Shown here one piece after another: positions 43,974 to 55,593 of a stretch of DNA of 64,000 nucleotides (positions are counted from its first letter, which is position 1; every line of letters begins with the position of its first letter). The position numbers were made by a program, and so were the translations under genes. Below the pieces are notes generated by a model. The model was not told the origin of the DNA and did not search any database. It was given only the letters and a program-made list of their open reading frames with translations. The stretch is from Leptobrachium leishanense (lineage: Eukaryota > Chordata > Amphibia > Anura > Megophryidae): the NCBI GenBank assembly GCA_009667805.1, contig CM019063.1:196458954-196522953 (forward strand). The letters are read 5' to 3'.

Positions 43974-44170
43974 CTGGGAGGAGTAGAGGTAACGTCACTG
44001 CTCTGCATGGAGAGAGCCTGTGGAGTCATGGGCTCGATCCCAGCAAGAGCACCTCTCCAGTAAGTATCCATGGGCAAGACACCCAACGGTACATACTCGC
44101 CACCCAGGACATACTTTAAAACAAGAGAAATCTCAATGTATCCTTCCTGGTAAAATCCTTTCTCAAAAAA
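43974..44170 (+). repeat. tRNA-derived SINE, full length
   Basis: Starts GGCTGGGAGGAGTAGAGGTAAC (A-box-like), has GGGCTCGATCCC (B-box-like) at 44031-44042, and ends GGTAAAATCC... with an A-rich tail. Confidence 0.7.
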
Positions 44171-44420
44171 AAATAATAATTATGGTTAGGGTTTGAGTTA
44201 GGGCTAACTATAAAAACACAACCCAAACTAGTGTTAGGTTTAGAGAGGATTAAGGTTATTGTTGGCGTTAGGGTTGGAGGATCTTTCTTTGTTTTTGTTG
44301 TTGGTGTATATACAGTACCTATAATCTATGAACCTATGAACCTATAATCCTGCTACACCTTCAAAAAATAATGTGTATATCTATACGGTGCAAAGCCAAA
44401 CAATGGTGAATAGATACATA

Positions 44421-44616
44421 TAAGGAGAGAATGGCTGCACTCAAAAAATAAAATAATAAAGTTTATTAGAGCATATTAAAGTATGTTAAAAAATGAAGAC
44501 CGACATTTCGACTCTCTCTGGAGCCATTATCAAGGTGAGAGCCGAAACGTCGGTCTTCATTTTTTAACATGCTTTAATAAACTTTATTATTTTATTTTTT
44601 GATTGCAGCCATTCTC
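44421..44616. mobile_element. palindromic MITE, duplicon copy 1
   Basis: Arms with AATAATAAAGTTTATTA and TAATAAACTTTATTATT, and GAAGACCGACATTTCG against CGAAACGTCGGTCTTC; short centre. Copy 2 is at 55391-55593. Confidence 0.75.
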
Positions 44617-45276
44617 ATATATATACACACACACACACGTATAAATTTATTGTTTTGTTTTAGAGAAGAGATGCATAGAGTTTGACAGAGGTTTTTGTTT
44701 TGAACTTTCAATAAAACTTATTGGTTTGTCTGTTATGCTAATACAGTGTTAAAGTTTTAAAGTTCATTGTTATCCACAGAGAAGGTTTTTTCCTGTGGGA
44801 TTAAATTTAAGAACTATATAAACCATCCGTCCTCACTCTGAATTGTATCATGTTTTTTTCAAAATACATTTTCAGCTGGACCTTTCATATTCAGCAGTAA
44901 AATAAGAGAAGACTGGGTAATTTAGTACTCGTTGCTGAAGCATAAATAACTTATGGTGCATGTGAGACTATTATTTGTTTTATGTTTTTCATCTGATGCC
45001 TACCTTCCAGTAGGTAAAAGATATGGATAAAACAGTAAGTTTGCTATTCTGATTTCATATTCAAGAATGTTTGCTATTATCTCATTAATTTCTAGGGGGT
45101 TATTCAATAAGTGCAGGTATTTGCCAGGTTACAAATGCCAGCGAAAATCACCTTAGCTGTAACGCTGACAAATGCCGCCTGTCACAAAAGAATAACTGAA
45201 ACAGCCAGAGGACAAGCTGCAATTTAAAGATTCTCCTGATGCTAATTTGATCACACTTTGTGAAGTGCCACTTGTG

Positions 45277-45472
45277 AGAAAGGATTTTTTACCAGGAAGG
45301 ATACATTGAGATTTCTCTCGTTTTCAAGTATGTCCTGGGTGGTGAGTATGTACCATTAGGTGTCTTGCCCAAAACACTTACTGGAGAGGTTGCACATTGG
45401 GATCAAGCCCATGGCTCCACAGGCTCTCTCCATGCAGAGCAGTGATGTTACCTCTACTCCACCCAGCCGGCA
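45277..45472 (-). repeat. tRNA-derived SINE with confirmed target duplication
   Basis: Flanked by CACTTGTG on both sides (45269-45276 and 45473-45480). The paralogous segment at 46977-46984 has one CACTTGTG and no SINE, giving the empty site. Confidence 0.85.
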
Positions 45473-45621
45473 CACTTGTGTTGGGGTTACAACGACGATT
45501 TTTGCCAGTGTTTCAACTTCAGCAAACACCAGACATTATTGAATAACCCCCTTAGTTTTTTGTTGCATGTAAGAAAAAGCCAGAGTAACACTTAAAGAAC
45601 CAGAAAGAGACCAGAAACTAG

Positions 45622-46467
45622 CAGGGTTATCCAAAGAGATCCAAATTGCTTGAGAAAGGTAACCGAACGCTGAAAATCAGCGTTCGGTTACCTTTCCTGG
45701 CCATTCGGCTATCGAGAGAGCAGGCAATTCGCCAAATCCTGGCGAATTGCCTGCACATATGGTGCCTGTTCGGTGCCTGTTCGAGGGCAGTGAAATCCCC
45801 ATGAAAAAGCACTGCTTCGGCTATTCAGAGAACACAAACCAGCAGTGAAAGGTTCCCCTAATGCCCTGTCATTCGGTGGTTTCATTCGACAAATTTATTC
45901 AGGAGAATCCCATAGGCTTCAATGTTAAAAATAAACCGTTCATTCTAAAATTCTGCAGCAAAAAGTCTCTTTATTTATAGATTTTTTTGGATACTTTAAG
46001 CATTTTTTTTTTTTTTTAAAAGTCCGATTTTTTTTTTTAAGTGTACTTATTTTTTCTGTAACAGGCCTTTTTATTATCATTCCCTGGACCTCCTGTGTAA
46101 CTTTCAGACAATTTCGCTCAGTAGTTTCTTTGCAAACAGCGTTTCATTTTCACAGATTCATACAAACGGTTTTGCTAATTTATTCACCTCCCTCGTCTGC
46201 GGTCTCAGCTGCTTCGGCTGTGTTCAGCTCTGGTTTTCGGCAGGATAATCCAGATGTTTTTGTGGCTTTCCTGCGTGCATTCGGTGGGTTTTGCGGTTAG
46301 TTTTTGTCAGGTTTGCAGCAGCTTTTCCCTGCAATTCGGGGACCCTGTGGTGTTTGCTGAATACACCGCAGGGTCACCGAAATGCGATCGGCAAAAGGAA
46401 CCGAATTGAAGAGAACGAAAAGTCACCAAACGTGTGGTGACTTTTCGAATCTCTTTGAATAACTCTG
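45622..46467. mobile_element. PIF/Harbinger-like non-autonomous element, 3-bp target TAG
   Basis: Ends CAGGGTTATCCAAAGAGAT and complement CAGAGTTATTCAAAGAGAT, flanked by TAG (45619-45621 and 46468-46470). The empty paralogous site GAAACTAGGTTTC lies at 47118-47130. The 3-bp duplication suggests PIF/Harbinger. No transposase. Confidence 0.75.
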
Positions 46468-47258
46468 TAGGTTTCTTGTCTATTTTGTTTAACTTGACTG
46501 ATAGGAATGGAATCCAATAACTTTAACATGTAATGAAGACATCAAATGCAGGTTCAAATGACTGTAGGCTCTGCAAGAAAAACTCAAGTCAACCCTCTCA
46601 ACCATTATTATTATTATCATCTAAATTTCATGTATCTTTTGTTATTGTATAAATTTTTTATGATACACATAGCCATACTATTACGAATATCTCATTGTGA
46701 ATGAGTTCCAAACAAGACCACGGAATTATTTGTTCCTAGTGTTCGGTTGCCCACAGAGTAAGGAAGCAGTTGATCGCCCTGCTCTCTGCCCCACAGGATC
46801 TTAGGGGAGTATGGAATTTTTTGGTCCGTTTAGATTAATGTGTTAAGTTTACAAATCACCTTAGCTGTAACCTAGACAAATGCCGTCTGTCACAAAAGAA
46901 TAACAGAAACAGTCGGAGGACTAGTTGCAATTTAAAGCTTCTCCTGACCCTATTTGAATCACACTTTGTGAAGTGCCACTTGTGTTGGAGTTACAACGAT
47001 GATTTTTGCCAGTGTTTGCAACTTCAGCAAACACCAGAACTTAGTGAACAACCCCCTTAGTTTTTGTTGCATGTAAGAAAAGCCTGGGTAACACTTAAAA
47101 GAAACAGAAAGAGACCAGAAACTAGGTTTCTTGTCTATTTTGTTTAATTTGACTGATAGGAATGGGATCCAATAACTTTAACATATAATGAAGACATCAA
47201 TTGTAGGGTCAAATGACTTTAGGCTCTGCAAGAAAAACTTAAGTCAACCCTCTCAACC

Positions 47259-48247
47259 TTTGATGTTCTGGACTATTTGATCCCTTGGCGCCCCCCTGGT
47301 AGCCCCTTGGATCTGGACATTCTAAGCCTGGCGCCCCTGTAGTCCTATTGCCAGCCACGACTTATTTGTGGCGTTCACAGTAGAGACTATCCTGATTCCT
47401 GGACCTTCTGCCTGCCAGTATTCTGTATACAAGTTCATGAGCCACACCTGAACTCTTGTGCCTAATGAACTTTGCTTAAAAGGAAGCAACACCCAGAGGA
47501 AGTTGCTTCCTCATTCATTGAAGTCCTGGTCCTGGTAGAGTGTGCTCTGTCTCCATTGAGCGCTGACCTGTATCCCTCAAGGTTTTCTTGTTATTCCATG
47601 TTTACCCTCTGCTTGGTTCTGGATTGTAGTTATCATAGCACCGGTACCTTCTTTTGTCCCCTGTGTCCCCTGTACCCAATTATCTTGGATAGTTTGTGTA
47701 TCAGGCCTATCGCCTTGTATTCTGACAATCCAGTTTACATGTGACCTACTTAGACCCCATGCTCTTGTTTATGACTATTCTTATTGCCTGAACCTATATT
47801 GTACCTTTGCCTGGATTACTTGTTATTTATATTACATCTTATTTTAGTATTGCCTTTTCAGTATACTGTAAGGTTTCATTCTGTGTCTATTGTTTCTCTT
47901 GCCCCTTCTCGCTACTCCATTTCTCTTGTTTCTTTGCCATTCCTAAAGTCCCCACTCCTATGACTCCAAGCCGTTCTCTTGTTACTCTAGCCTTTCTGTG
48001 TTCTTCCTCTGCTCCAGTCTGGAATATGTATATTAGCATATATCTTGTGTGTACCGTAGTGCTTAGTTCCGGTTTGTTTACATTCTGTTTATGTGCTTTA
48101 GTTCGGTTCTAGTCTTGTCAGTTTATATCTTGCTTTATAGAATAAACCCTGTCTGGTTAACCCTGTAACCTGTCTAGAGAATGTTTCACTGCACATTAGG
48201 CTCACACCCAGCCCTCCTGCACTCAAGGCTAGGCCCCAATCGTAACA
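47259..48247 (+). mobile_element. probable solo LTR, duplicon copy 1
   Basis: A 989-bp insertion into sequence that is continuous at 46590-46640. It ends CGTAACA with AATAAA about 100 bp before the end (48141), and flanks share AACC. Copy 2 begins TGTGTTG. No internal coding region, so a solo LTR is the simplest reading. Confidence 0.55.
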
Positions 48248-48784
48248 AAACCATTATTATCATCTAAATTTCATATATCTTTTGTTATTGTATAAAGTAT
48301 TTATGATACACATAGCCATACTATTACGAATATCTAATTGTTTTAGTATCTGAATTATATTGTCTGTAAAGCTAATGGTTTTTGTAGGTTTACATGTACA
48401 GTTCTTTTTGCAATATGCAATTTCTGTGGTTGTAATTTGATAAGTCATTGTACAAGAGCAGGAAGTAAAATCACATTAATGCCTTACAGGTAAGATATTG
48501 AGTTACGTTAGATTTAGATTGTTAGATTTTTATCTGTATTTCAATAAGAAAGTATGGCTGAAAGAGGCACACTAGTCACTATGTATTTCAATATATGTAT
48601 TTTTTTCAATGTCCATTCTTGCTATTTTTCTATATATATTTTATCTATTGTGAAAACCTTTCCATATGACAAATGTTCCGTTATTAAGCACTTCATTGGC
48701 CTCATAATACTACATTACCCCATTGCTTCAATTTTCCCCATATTTTTAAAGTTTCTGCTACAATGACCTAAAGGTCTATTCACA

Positions 48785-49290
48785 AAGTGCTTTGTGTTTT
48801 GTGTTTCACATTTTAGAGCTTTCATTTCACCGAAAATAGAACTCACTCTTTAGTGAATGGTCACCGTATTTTCCAGAAACCGAAGTCACGGAAGCAATTA
48901 ATAGATGCCAGTGAAAACTGCCGAATTGCAGCAATAACCGTTATTCTTGCAAAAATTTAAAGGAATGTTAGTTTTTTACATTGAATCCTATGGGATTTGA
49001 CTGTTTAATCCTGTCGATTTGAAACACTGAAAATTAGGGTATTTTGCTGGAATTTCAGTGCAATTCGGATTCGGCAATGAATAGAAGACACGATAGTCCT
49101 CTGTGGGGCCATTTGGGGCTGCCGAACTGCAGCGAATTGCACCGTATTTTGCTGTCAATTCAGTTCGCCTGTATTTCCCAAATTGACAGCCTAGTGATTA
49201 GACAAATTGGTCCGAAATTGCACCGAACGGTAAAATTCAACGTGCGATGCAATTTGAGGCCAATTTGGAGGTTAGTGAATAACTTCTCAA
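48785..49290. mobile_element. MITE-family fragment, duplicon copy 1
   Basis: Contains TTGAATCCTATGGGATTTGA and TTCGGCAATGAATAGAAGAC-type words of the CAGGGTTATTCAAAGAGA family. Copy 2 at about 59820-60325. Confidence 0.45.
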
Positions 49291-49338
49291 CTTTTCTTCC
49301 ATTCTGTGTATATTTGACATTCCCACCTAATGTGTCCA

Positions 49339-49505
49339 TATTTATTTATTTATTTATAAAGTATTTTATCAGGAAGGATACATTGAGATTTCTCTCATTT
49401 TCATGTAGGTCCTGGGTTCAAGAACATTGAATTGTTACAGTTGTTACAGAAATACAAAGTAATAAAATGCAAGATATTAAAAAAACAGCACAAATATACA
49501 GATTA
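49339..49505 (-). repeat. SINE-related repeat, tail portion
   Basis: Same sequence as 18127-18290 (ATCAGGAAGGATACATTGAG, TGCAAGATATTAAAAAA). Copy 2 at 60372-60545. Confidence 0.6.
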
Positions 49506-49721
49506 ACAGAAAATAAATATATTCACTATGTTACATAGATAGATACTGCAGTAGTATTTTAACTTCTCATTTCTATATCATGTGATATCTAATCTATAAA
49601 TACTTGCTAATATTCTGTTTAATGCTTCTTTTTATTTTTCTAGTAATCATTTAAACATGGAACAAAAAATAAATCACTTTGATGAAATTAATCAACGTGT
49701 AATAATTAACATTTGCCCAAA

Positions 49722-50645
49722 ATGTCAATGAGACCTGGCAACAATATTACAGAATTTATCCTAGTTGGATTCCCAACATGCCCCCAGCTTCAGTTTGTTC
49801 TTTTTGCTGTGTTTCTATTGATGTACATTTTAACTATTTCTGAAAATATGATCATCATTGTATCAGTCAAACTTCATCCCAGACTCCACAAGCCAATGTA
49901 CTTCTTTTTGAGCAGTCTGTCATTTTTGGAAATTTGGTATGTTACCATAACCATACCAAACCTCCTCTCCAACTTCCTGACTCAGAACAAGAAAATATCA
50001 TTCACGGCATGTATGGTTCAGCTATATATTTTTATATCTTTAGCCTGTACTGAATGCATACTATTAGCTGTTATGGCTTTCGATCGCTTTGTTGCTATTT
50101 GCATGCCTTTACGCTATGCTGTAATCATGTGTAACTCTTTATGCTTGCAACTGGCCATTGGGTCCTGGGTAATGGGATTTTCCATTGCTATGATCAAAGC
50201 AATATTTATTTTCAGATTGACTTTCTGTGGTCCCAATGTTATCAATCATTTTTTTTGTGACATATCTCCTTTATTGAACCTTTCTTGCACAGACTTGTCC
50301 TTCACAGAGCTTGTGGATTTCATTTTGGCAATGGTAGTAATTATGATTCCTCTTGTGCTCATAATTATCACTTATGTTTTTATTCTATGGACAGTTTTGA
50401 GGATTCCAAATAACCAAGGGAGACAGAAGACATTTTCAACCTGCGCATCCCATCTAACCATTGTTATAATATTTTACACAACCACTTTGTTTATCTATGC
50501 AAGGCCTAGAAAGGCTAATCCCTTTGATAGCAACAAACTGGTAACTGTATTTTATTCTGTTGTGACTCCACTGTTAAACCCAATCATCTACTGTTTAAGA
50601 AACAAAGAGGTAAAACTGGCATTAAAGAAGACATTTAGATGGTAG
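49722..50645 (+). CDS. olfactory receptor, OR6-like, duplicon copy 1
   Basis: 307 residues from ATG at 49722; NNIT (N7/N8) gives the N-terminal glycosylation site. Motifs: [16 protein letters not shown] 58-73, C97 and C179, [15 protein letters not shown] 118-132 (DRF in place of DRY), [15 protein letters not shown] 177-191, [12 protein letters not shown] 234-245, [12 protein letters not shown] 283-294. The [18 protein letters not shown] and [13 protein letters not shown] blocks are characteristic of the OR6 family. TM1 has SEN where receptors usually have GN. A splice acceptor-like TTTTTCTAG ends at 49643, about 79 bp upstream, consistent with a non-coding 5' exon. An upstream ATG at 49656 opens a 24-codon frame overlapping this start. 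ATTAAA about 40 bp after the stop is a possible poly(A) signal. Looks intact. Confidence 0.94.
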   Translation: MSMRPGNNITEFILVGFPTCPQLQFVLFAVFLLMYILTISENMIIIVSVKLHPRLHKPMYFFLSSLSFLEIWYVTITIPNLLSNFLTQNKKISFTACMVQLYIFISLACTECILLAVMAFDRFVAICMPLRYAVIMCNSLCLQLAIGSWVMGFSIAMIKAIFIFRLTFCGPNVINHFFCDISPLLNLSCTDLSFTELVDFILAMVVIMIPLVLIIITYVFILWTVLRIPNNQGRQKTFSTCASHLTIVIIFYTTTLFIYARPRKANPFDSNKLVTVFYSVVTPLLNPIIYCLRNKEVKLALKKTFRW

Positions 50646-50837
50646 AATACATGGTGTATAGTTTCATGTTTTTACATTTTCTGTTATTAAAACCAGATAC
50701 AAAAGGCATACAATTTTGCAGAATAATACTGTAGGTTTGTTATAAATGATATTTCAAAACAGAATGGTAGGAAACATGTCATATACTTCATACGATTAAA
50801 ATAATCAGCCCATTATAGAATATCACTGTAGGTTTGT

Positions 50838-53042
50838 TATCTATATATATTAAACGCGAAAGTCCTGACTGACTGACTCATCAACGTCCAGCTGAAACCG
50901 TTTAACCTAGGAATGTGAAATTTTGAAGGTGCACTGTTTTTATGATGTAGGCGCCCATTAAGGAAGGATTTTTGGAAACTCCGCCCCTAAGGGGGTGAAA
51001 AAGGCGGTTGAGTATTTTAAACAGGATACCTATAGCTCAAAATAGAAGATGTTACAGATGTCAAAATCGGTATTTAGATTCGTCTTGAAAAATAAAAAAA
51101 CACACACTTTACAGTTTTTCAAAAATTAGACTGGGGGCGAAAAAAGGGGGTTGAATATTTTAAATATTTTAAACAAGATACCTATATCTTAAAAACAGAA
51201 GATGTTACAGACGTGAAAATCGGTATTTAGATTCTTCTTGAAAAATAAAAAAACACGTATTTTACCGTTTTTCAAAAATTCAACTGGGGGGGCAAAAAGA
51301 GGGGGGTTGAATATTTTAAACACAATACCTATAGCTCAAAAACAGAAGATGTTACAGATGTGAATATCGGTATTTAGATTCTTCTTGAAAATAAAAAACA
51401 CATAATTTACCGTTTTTCAAAAATTCAACTGGGGGGGCGAAAAAAGGGGGTTGAATATTTTAAACAGGATACCTATATCTTAAAAACAGACAATATTACA
51501 GACCTGATATACAGATGTGAATATCGGTATTTAGATTCTTCTTGAAAAATAAAAAAAACACGTATTTTACAGTGTTTCAAATACTCAACTTGGGGGCAAA
51601 AAAGGGGGTCCAATATTTAAAAAATTTTAAACAGGATACAGAAGATGGTACAGACGTGAAAATCGGTATTTAGATTCATCTTGACAAATAAAAAAAACAC
51701 GTATTTTACCATTTTCTGAAAATTTCTTTGGGGGGCAAAAAGGGGGGTTGAATACTTTTATCATAAACGCAAAAGTCCTGACAGACTGTCTGATCAACGC
51801 CCAGCTGAAACCGTTTAACCTAGGAATGTTAAATTTTGAAGGTGCACTGTTTTTATGATTTATGCACCCACTAAGGAAGGATTTTTGGAAAATCCACCCA
51901 TAAGGGGGTGAAAAAGGGGGTTGAATATTTTAAACAGGATACCTATAGCTCAAAAACAGAAGATGCTACAGACGTGAAATTTGGTATTTACAATCTTCTT
52001 GAAAAATAAAAACAGGTGTTTTGCCATTTTCCAAAAATCCCAAGGGGTGATGAAAAAAGGGGGGCTGAATACTTTTAAACAGGATACCTATATCTCAAAA
52101 ACAGAAGATGTTACATACGTGAAAATTGGTATTTAGATTCATCTTGAGAAACAAAACAACACCTATTTTACCATTTTCCAAAACTTCAGTGGGAGGGGAC
52201 AAAAAGGGGGGTTGAATACTTTTATCAGTATACCTATATTTCAAAAAACAAAGGTGTTACAGGTGTGAAATTTGGTATTTACAATCTTCGTGAAAAAAAC
52301 AAACGTGTTTTGCCATTTTCCACAATTCCAAATAAAGAGGGGGGACGAGGGAAAGGGGTCTGAATACCTTTATCAGTATATCTATAGTTCAAAAACCAAG
52401 ATGTTACAGGTGTGAAGTTTGGTAATTACAATCTTTTGAAAATAAAGAAACACGTGTTTTACCATTTTCCAAAAATCCAAGTGGGGGGGGTAAAAAAAAG
52501 GGGGTGAATACTTTTAAACAGGATACCTACATCTCAAGAACAGAAGATGTTACAGATGTGAAAATTGGTATTTAGATTCGTCTTGAAAAATAAAACAACA
52601 CGTATTTTACCATGTTCTGAAAATTCCTTGGGGGGGGCAAAAACTGGGGGTTGAATACCTTTATCAGTATACCTATATTTCAAAAACCGAAGATGTTACG
52701 GGTGTGAAATTTGGTATTTACAATCTTCGTGAAAAAAACCAAACATGTTTTTTGCCATTTTCCACAAATTCAATTGGGGGGGGTCGGGGGAAAAGGGTCT
52801 GAATATTTTTATCATTATACCTATATTTCAAAAACCAAAGATGTTACAGACGTGAAATTTGGTATTTACAATCTTCTTGAAAAATAAAAACAGGTGTTTT
52901 GCCATTTTCCAAAAATCCCAAGGGGTGATGAAAAAAGGGGGGCTGAATACTTTTAAACAGGATACCTATATCTCAAAAACAGAAGATGTTACATACATGA
53001 AAATTGGTATTTAGATTCATCTTGAGAAACAAAACAACACCA
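50838..53042. repeat. tandem array of about 145-bp units at the duplication junction
   Basis: About 14 degenerate units each contain ACCTATA...CAAAAACAGAAGATGTTACAGA-type words, GGTATTTAGATTC and a G-run. Two units begin with AAGTCCTGACTGACTGACTC-like heads (about 50859 and 51772). 51973-52154 and 52851-53041 are nearly identical, a higher-order repeat of 878 bp. The array ends abruptly where duplicon copy 2 starts. Confidence 0.8.
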
Positions 53043-53897
53043 GGGTTAGGGCTAAAATAAGGATTAGGTTAGGGCTATGGTTAGGATTTCCAGTTTTTTG
53101 TGTCATATGATTAGGGCTAGGGTTGGGGGTTAGTGTTAATGTTATTGGCAACTTTATAAAGACACTGGAGTGCTGCAAATAATGGTAGTATCATTGTTCA
53201 AAGTTCACCATAATTTAGTCAAACTAAAATATTATCATTGTTTTAATAGAGGTTTGATACAGTTTCAACCATTTCACTGCTGAGCCATTTCACCTCTGTG
53301 TGCTGAGCTCATTTTGACTGTTTTGGGCTCATCATGCTTAAACGTGATTTGAAGTCGTGTTTTATTGTAGGACCCAGACAAATTATATTATATGCGCATT
53401 GATGTCAGTGGGCGGGGGAGGCCCCGGAGGCTGGGCTGACATTCAAGCTGTCAGTCCCCTCCGGTAGAAGTCCGCGATCCGGTGCCGGATCACGGACTGG
53501 CACATATGGGGTTAAGAGACATCACTGGAAAAGTCAGACTGTGACCTTTACCTCTCTATTTTTCTGTAAGTCTAACTGATCGGAGGGAGAGGGGTTCGAA
53601 GGAGCCCCTCCGTTTCAGGTACTCTCCTGGCTCAATGACGTCAGTGTGCCGGGAGGAGTCTAAAGAGACAATCTGACTTAATATATTGAATTTATGGTGA
53701 ACAACAGTATCACTGTAATTTATTAATAAAGTGCTAACTGTTGGGCTGGGTGGAGTAGAGGTAACGTCACTGCTCTGCATGGAGAGAGCCTGTGGAGTCA
53801 TGGGCTCGATCCCAGCAAGACAGTGGCGTAGCGTGGGGGGGGGGGGGGGGGGGCCGTGGCCCGGGCGCAGTTTTGCGCCCCTAAAACTGGCCCGCGG

Positions 53898-54183
53898 GTT
53901 GAGGGGACCCAGAAGATGCCGGGCAGCGGGAGTGCCTGCCCGCCGCCTGGTCCTGAACAGTCCGTCCTGTTCTTGAAGGGGATGCGGCTGCGTGCAGGCG
54001 CAGCCGGTCACGTGGTCCGGCTAATCAGGTGGTACTGAGTCTCTGTACCACCTGATTAGCCGGACCACGTGACCTGCGCACGCCTGCACGCAGCCGCATC
54101 CCCTTCAACAACAGGACGGACTGTTCAGGACCGGGCGGCGGGCAGGCACTCCCGCTGCCCGGCATCTTCTGGGTCCCCTCAAC
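53898..54183. repeat. near-perfect hairpin in the hAT-like element
   Basis: Arms of about 140 bp (53898-54038 and 54045-54183) around TCTCTG; e.g. CACCTGATTAGCCGGACCAC pairs with GTGGTCCGGCTAATCAGGTG. Confidence 0.85.
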
Positions 54184-54189
54184 CCCTGC

Positions 54190-54955
54190 CGGAGCAATAT
54201 CCAGGTGAGAGCTGGGGCAAATCCATGTGTAAACTGGGGGGCAAATCCATGTGTGAGCTGGGGGGCAAATACATGTGAGAGCTGGAGGGCAAATACATGT
54301 GTGAGCTGGGGGGCAAATCCATGTGTGAGCTGGGGGCAAATACATGTGAGAGCTGGGGCAAATCCATGAGAGAGCTGGGGCAAATCCATGAGCTGGGGCA
54401 AATCCATGAGAGAGCTGGGGGGCAAATCCATGTGTGAGCTGGGGGGCAAATCCATGTGTGAGCTGGGGGCAAATCTATGTGAGAGCTGGGGGGCAAATAC
54501 ATGTGAGAGCTGGGGCAAATCCATGTGTGAGCTGGGGGGCAAATCCATGTGTGAGCTGGGGGGCAAATACATGTGTGAGCTGGGGGCAAATACATGTGAG
54601 AGCTGGGGGGCAAATCCATGTGTGAGCTGGGGGGCAAATACATGTGAGAGCTGGGGGGCAAATCCATGTGTGAGCTGGGGGGCAAATACATGTGTGAGCT
54701 GGGGGGCAAATCCATGTGTGAGCTGGGGGGCAAATCCATGTGAGAGCTGGGGCAAATCCATGAGCTGGGGCAAATCCATGAGAGAGCTGGGGCAAATCCA
54801 TGAGAGAGCTGGGGCAAATCCATGTGTGAGCTGGGGCAAATCCATGTGTGAGCTGGGGCAAATCCATGTGTGAGCTGGGGCAAATCCATGAGCTGGGGCA
54901 AATCCATGTGTGAGCTGGGGCAATATCCATGTGAGAGCTGGGGCAATATCGATAA
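54190..54955. repeat. minisatellite GAGCTGGGGCAAATCCATG, about 32 units
   Basis: Units of 18-27 bp with core GAGCTGGGGCAAATCCATG and variants ATACATGTG. Long open frames on both strands come from the repeat itself. Confidence 0.9.
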
Positions 54956-55390
54956 CGTGTCCACAGGTTGGGGGGGGCGCTCAATTCTTGGCTGGCCCCG
55001 GGCGCTGACAACCCACGCTACGCCACTGCAGCAAGAGCAGTAAGTATCCATGGGCAAGACACCCAACGGTACATACTCGCCACCCAGGACATACTTTAAA
55101 ACAAGAGAAATCTCAATGTATCCTTCCTGTTAAAATCCTTTCTCAAAAAAAATAAATAATTATGGTTAGGGTTTGAGTTAGGGCTAACTATAAACACAAC
55201 CCAAACTAGTGTTAGGTTTAGAGAGGATTAAGGTTATTGTTGGCGTTAGGGTTGGAGGATCTTCCTTTGTTTTTGTTGTTGGTGTATATACAGTATATAT
55301 ATATAGTGAACCTATAATCCTGCTACACCTTCAAAAAATAATGCGTATATCTATACGGTGCAAAGCCAAACAATGGTGAATAGATACATA

Positions 55391-55593
55391 TAAGGAGAGA
55401 ATGGCTGCATTCAAAAAATAAAATAATAAAGTTTATTAAAGCATATTAAAGTATGTTAAAAAATGAAGACCGACATTTCGTCTCTCTCTTGAGCCATTAT
55501 CAAGGTGAGAGCCGGAACGTCGGTCTTCATTTTTTAATATGCTTTAATAAACTTTATTATTTTATTTTTTGATTGCAGCCATTCTCTCCTTAT
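55391..55593. mobile_element. palindromic MITE, duplicon copy 2
   Basis: ATAAGGAGAGAATGGCTGCA at the left and its complement at the right; more complete than copy 1. A TA-dinucleotide run (about 55590-55616) follows. Confidence 0.75.

Larger units (their letters stand above)
43130..50817. repeat. segmental duplication, copy 1
   Basis: Matches 53043-61850 over its whole length at high identity. Offsets are 9,913 bp at the left (43141/53054) and 11,033 bp at the receptor gene, the difference being insertions and deletions. Carries the receptor at 49722. Confidence 0.95.
53821..55028. mobile_element. hAT-like element, CAGTGGCGTAGCGTGG family, with minisatellite
   Basis: TIRs CAGTGGCGTAGCGTGGGG and complement CAGTGGCGTAGCGTGGGT; perfect 8-bp duplication CAGCAAGA (53813-53820 and 55029-55036). 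Duplicon copy 1 has the single word at 44041-44048 and no insertion, so the element arrived after duplication. Interior: a long hairpin then a minisatellite. Subterminal parts match 11812-12839 inverted. No transposase. Confidence 0.95.
53744..55152 (+). repeat. tRNA-derived SINE interrupted by a hAT-like element
   Basis: Same SINE as 43974-44170. The insertion at 53821-55028 splits it just after GATCCCAGCAAGA. Confidence 0.8.

Noticed and set aside
49713..49721. TTG start for the OR6-like receptors (MPK extension)
   Set aside because: Not an ATG; the ATG three codons later fits the family.
54105..55066. ORFs of 160-295 codons with repeated ICPPAHTW/HGFAPQLT peptides
   Set aside because: Product of the minisatellite in the hAT-like element, open on both strands and in several frames.
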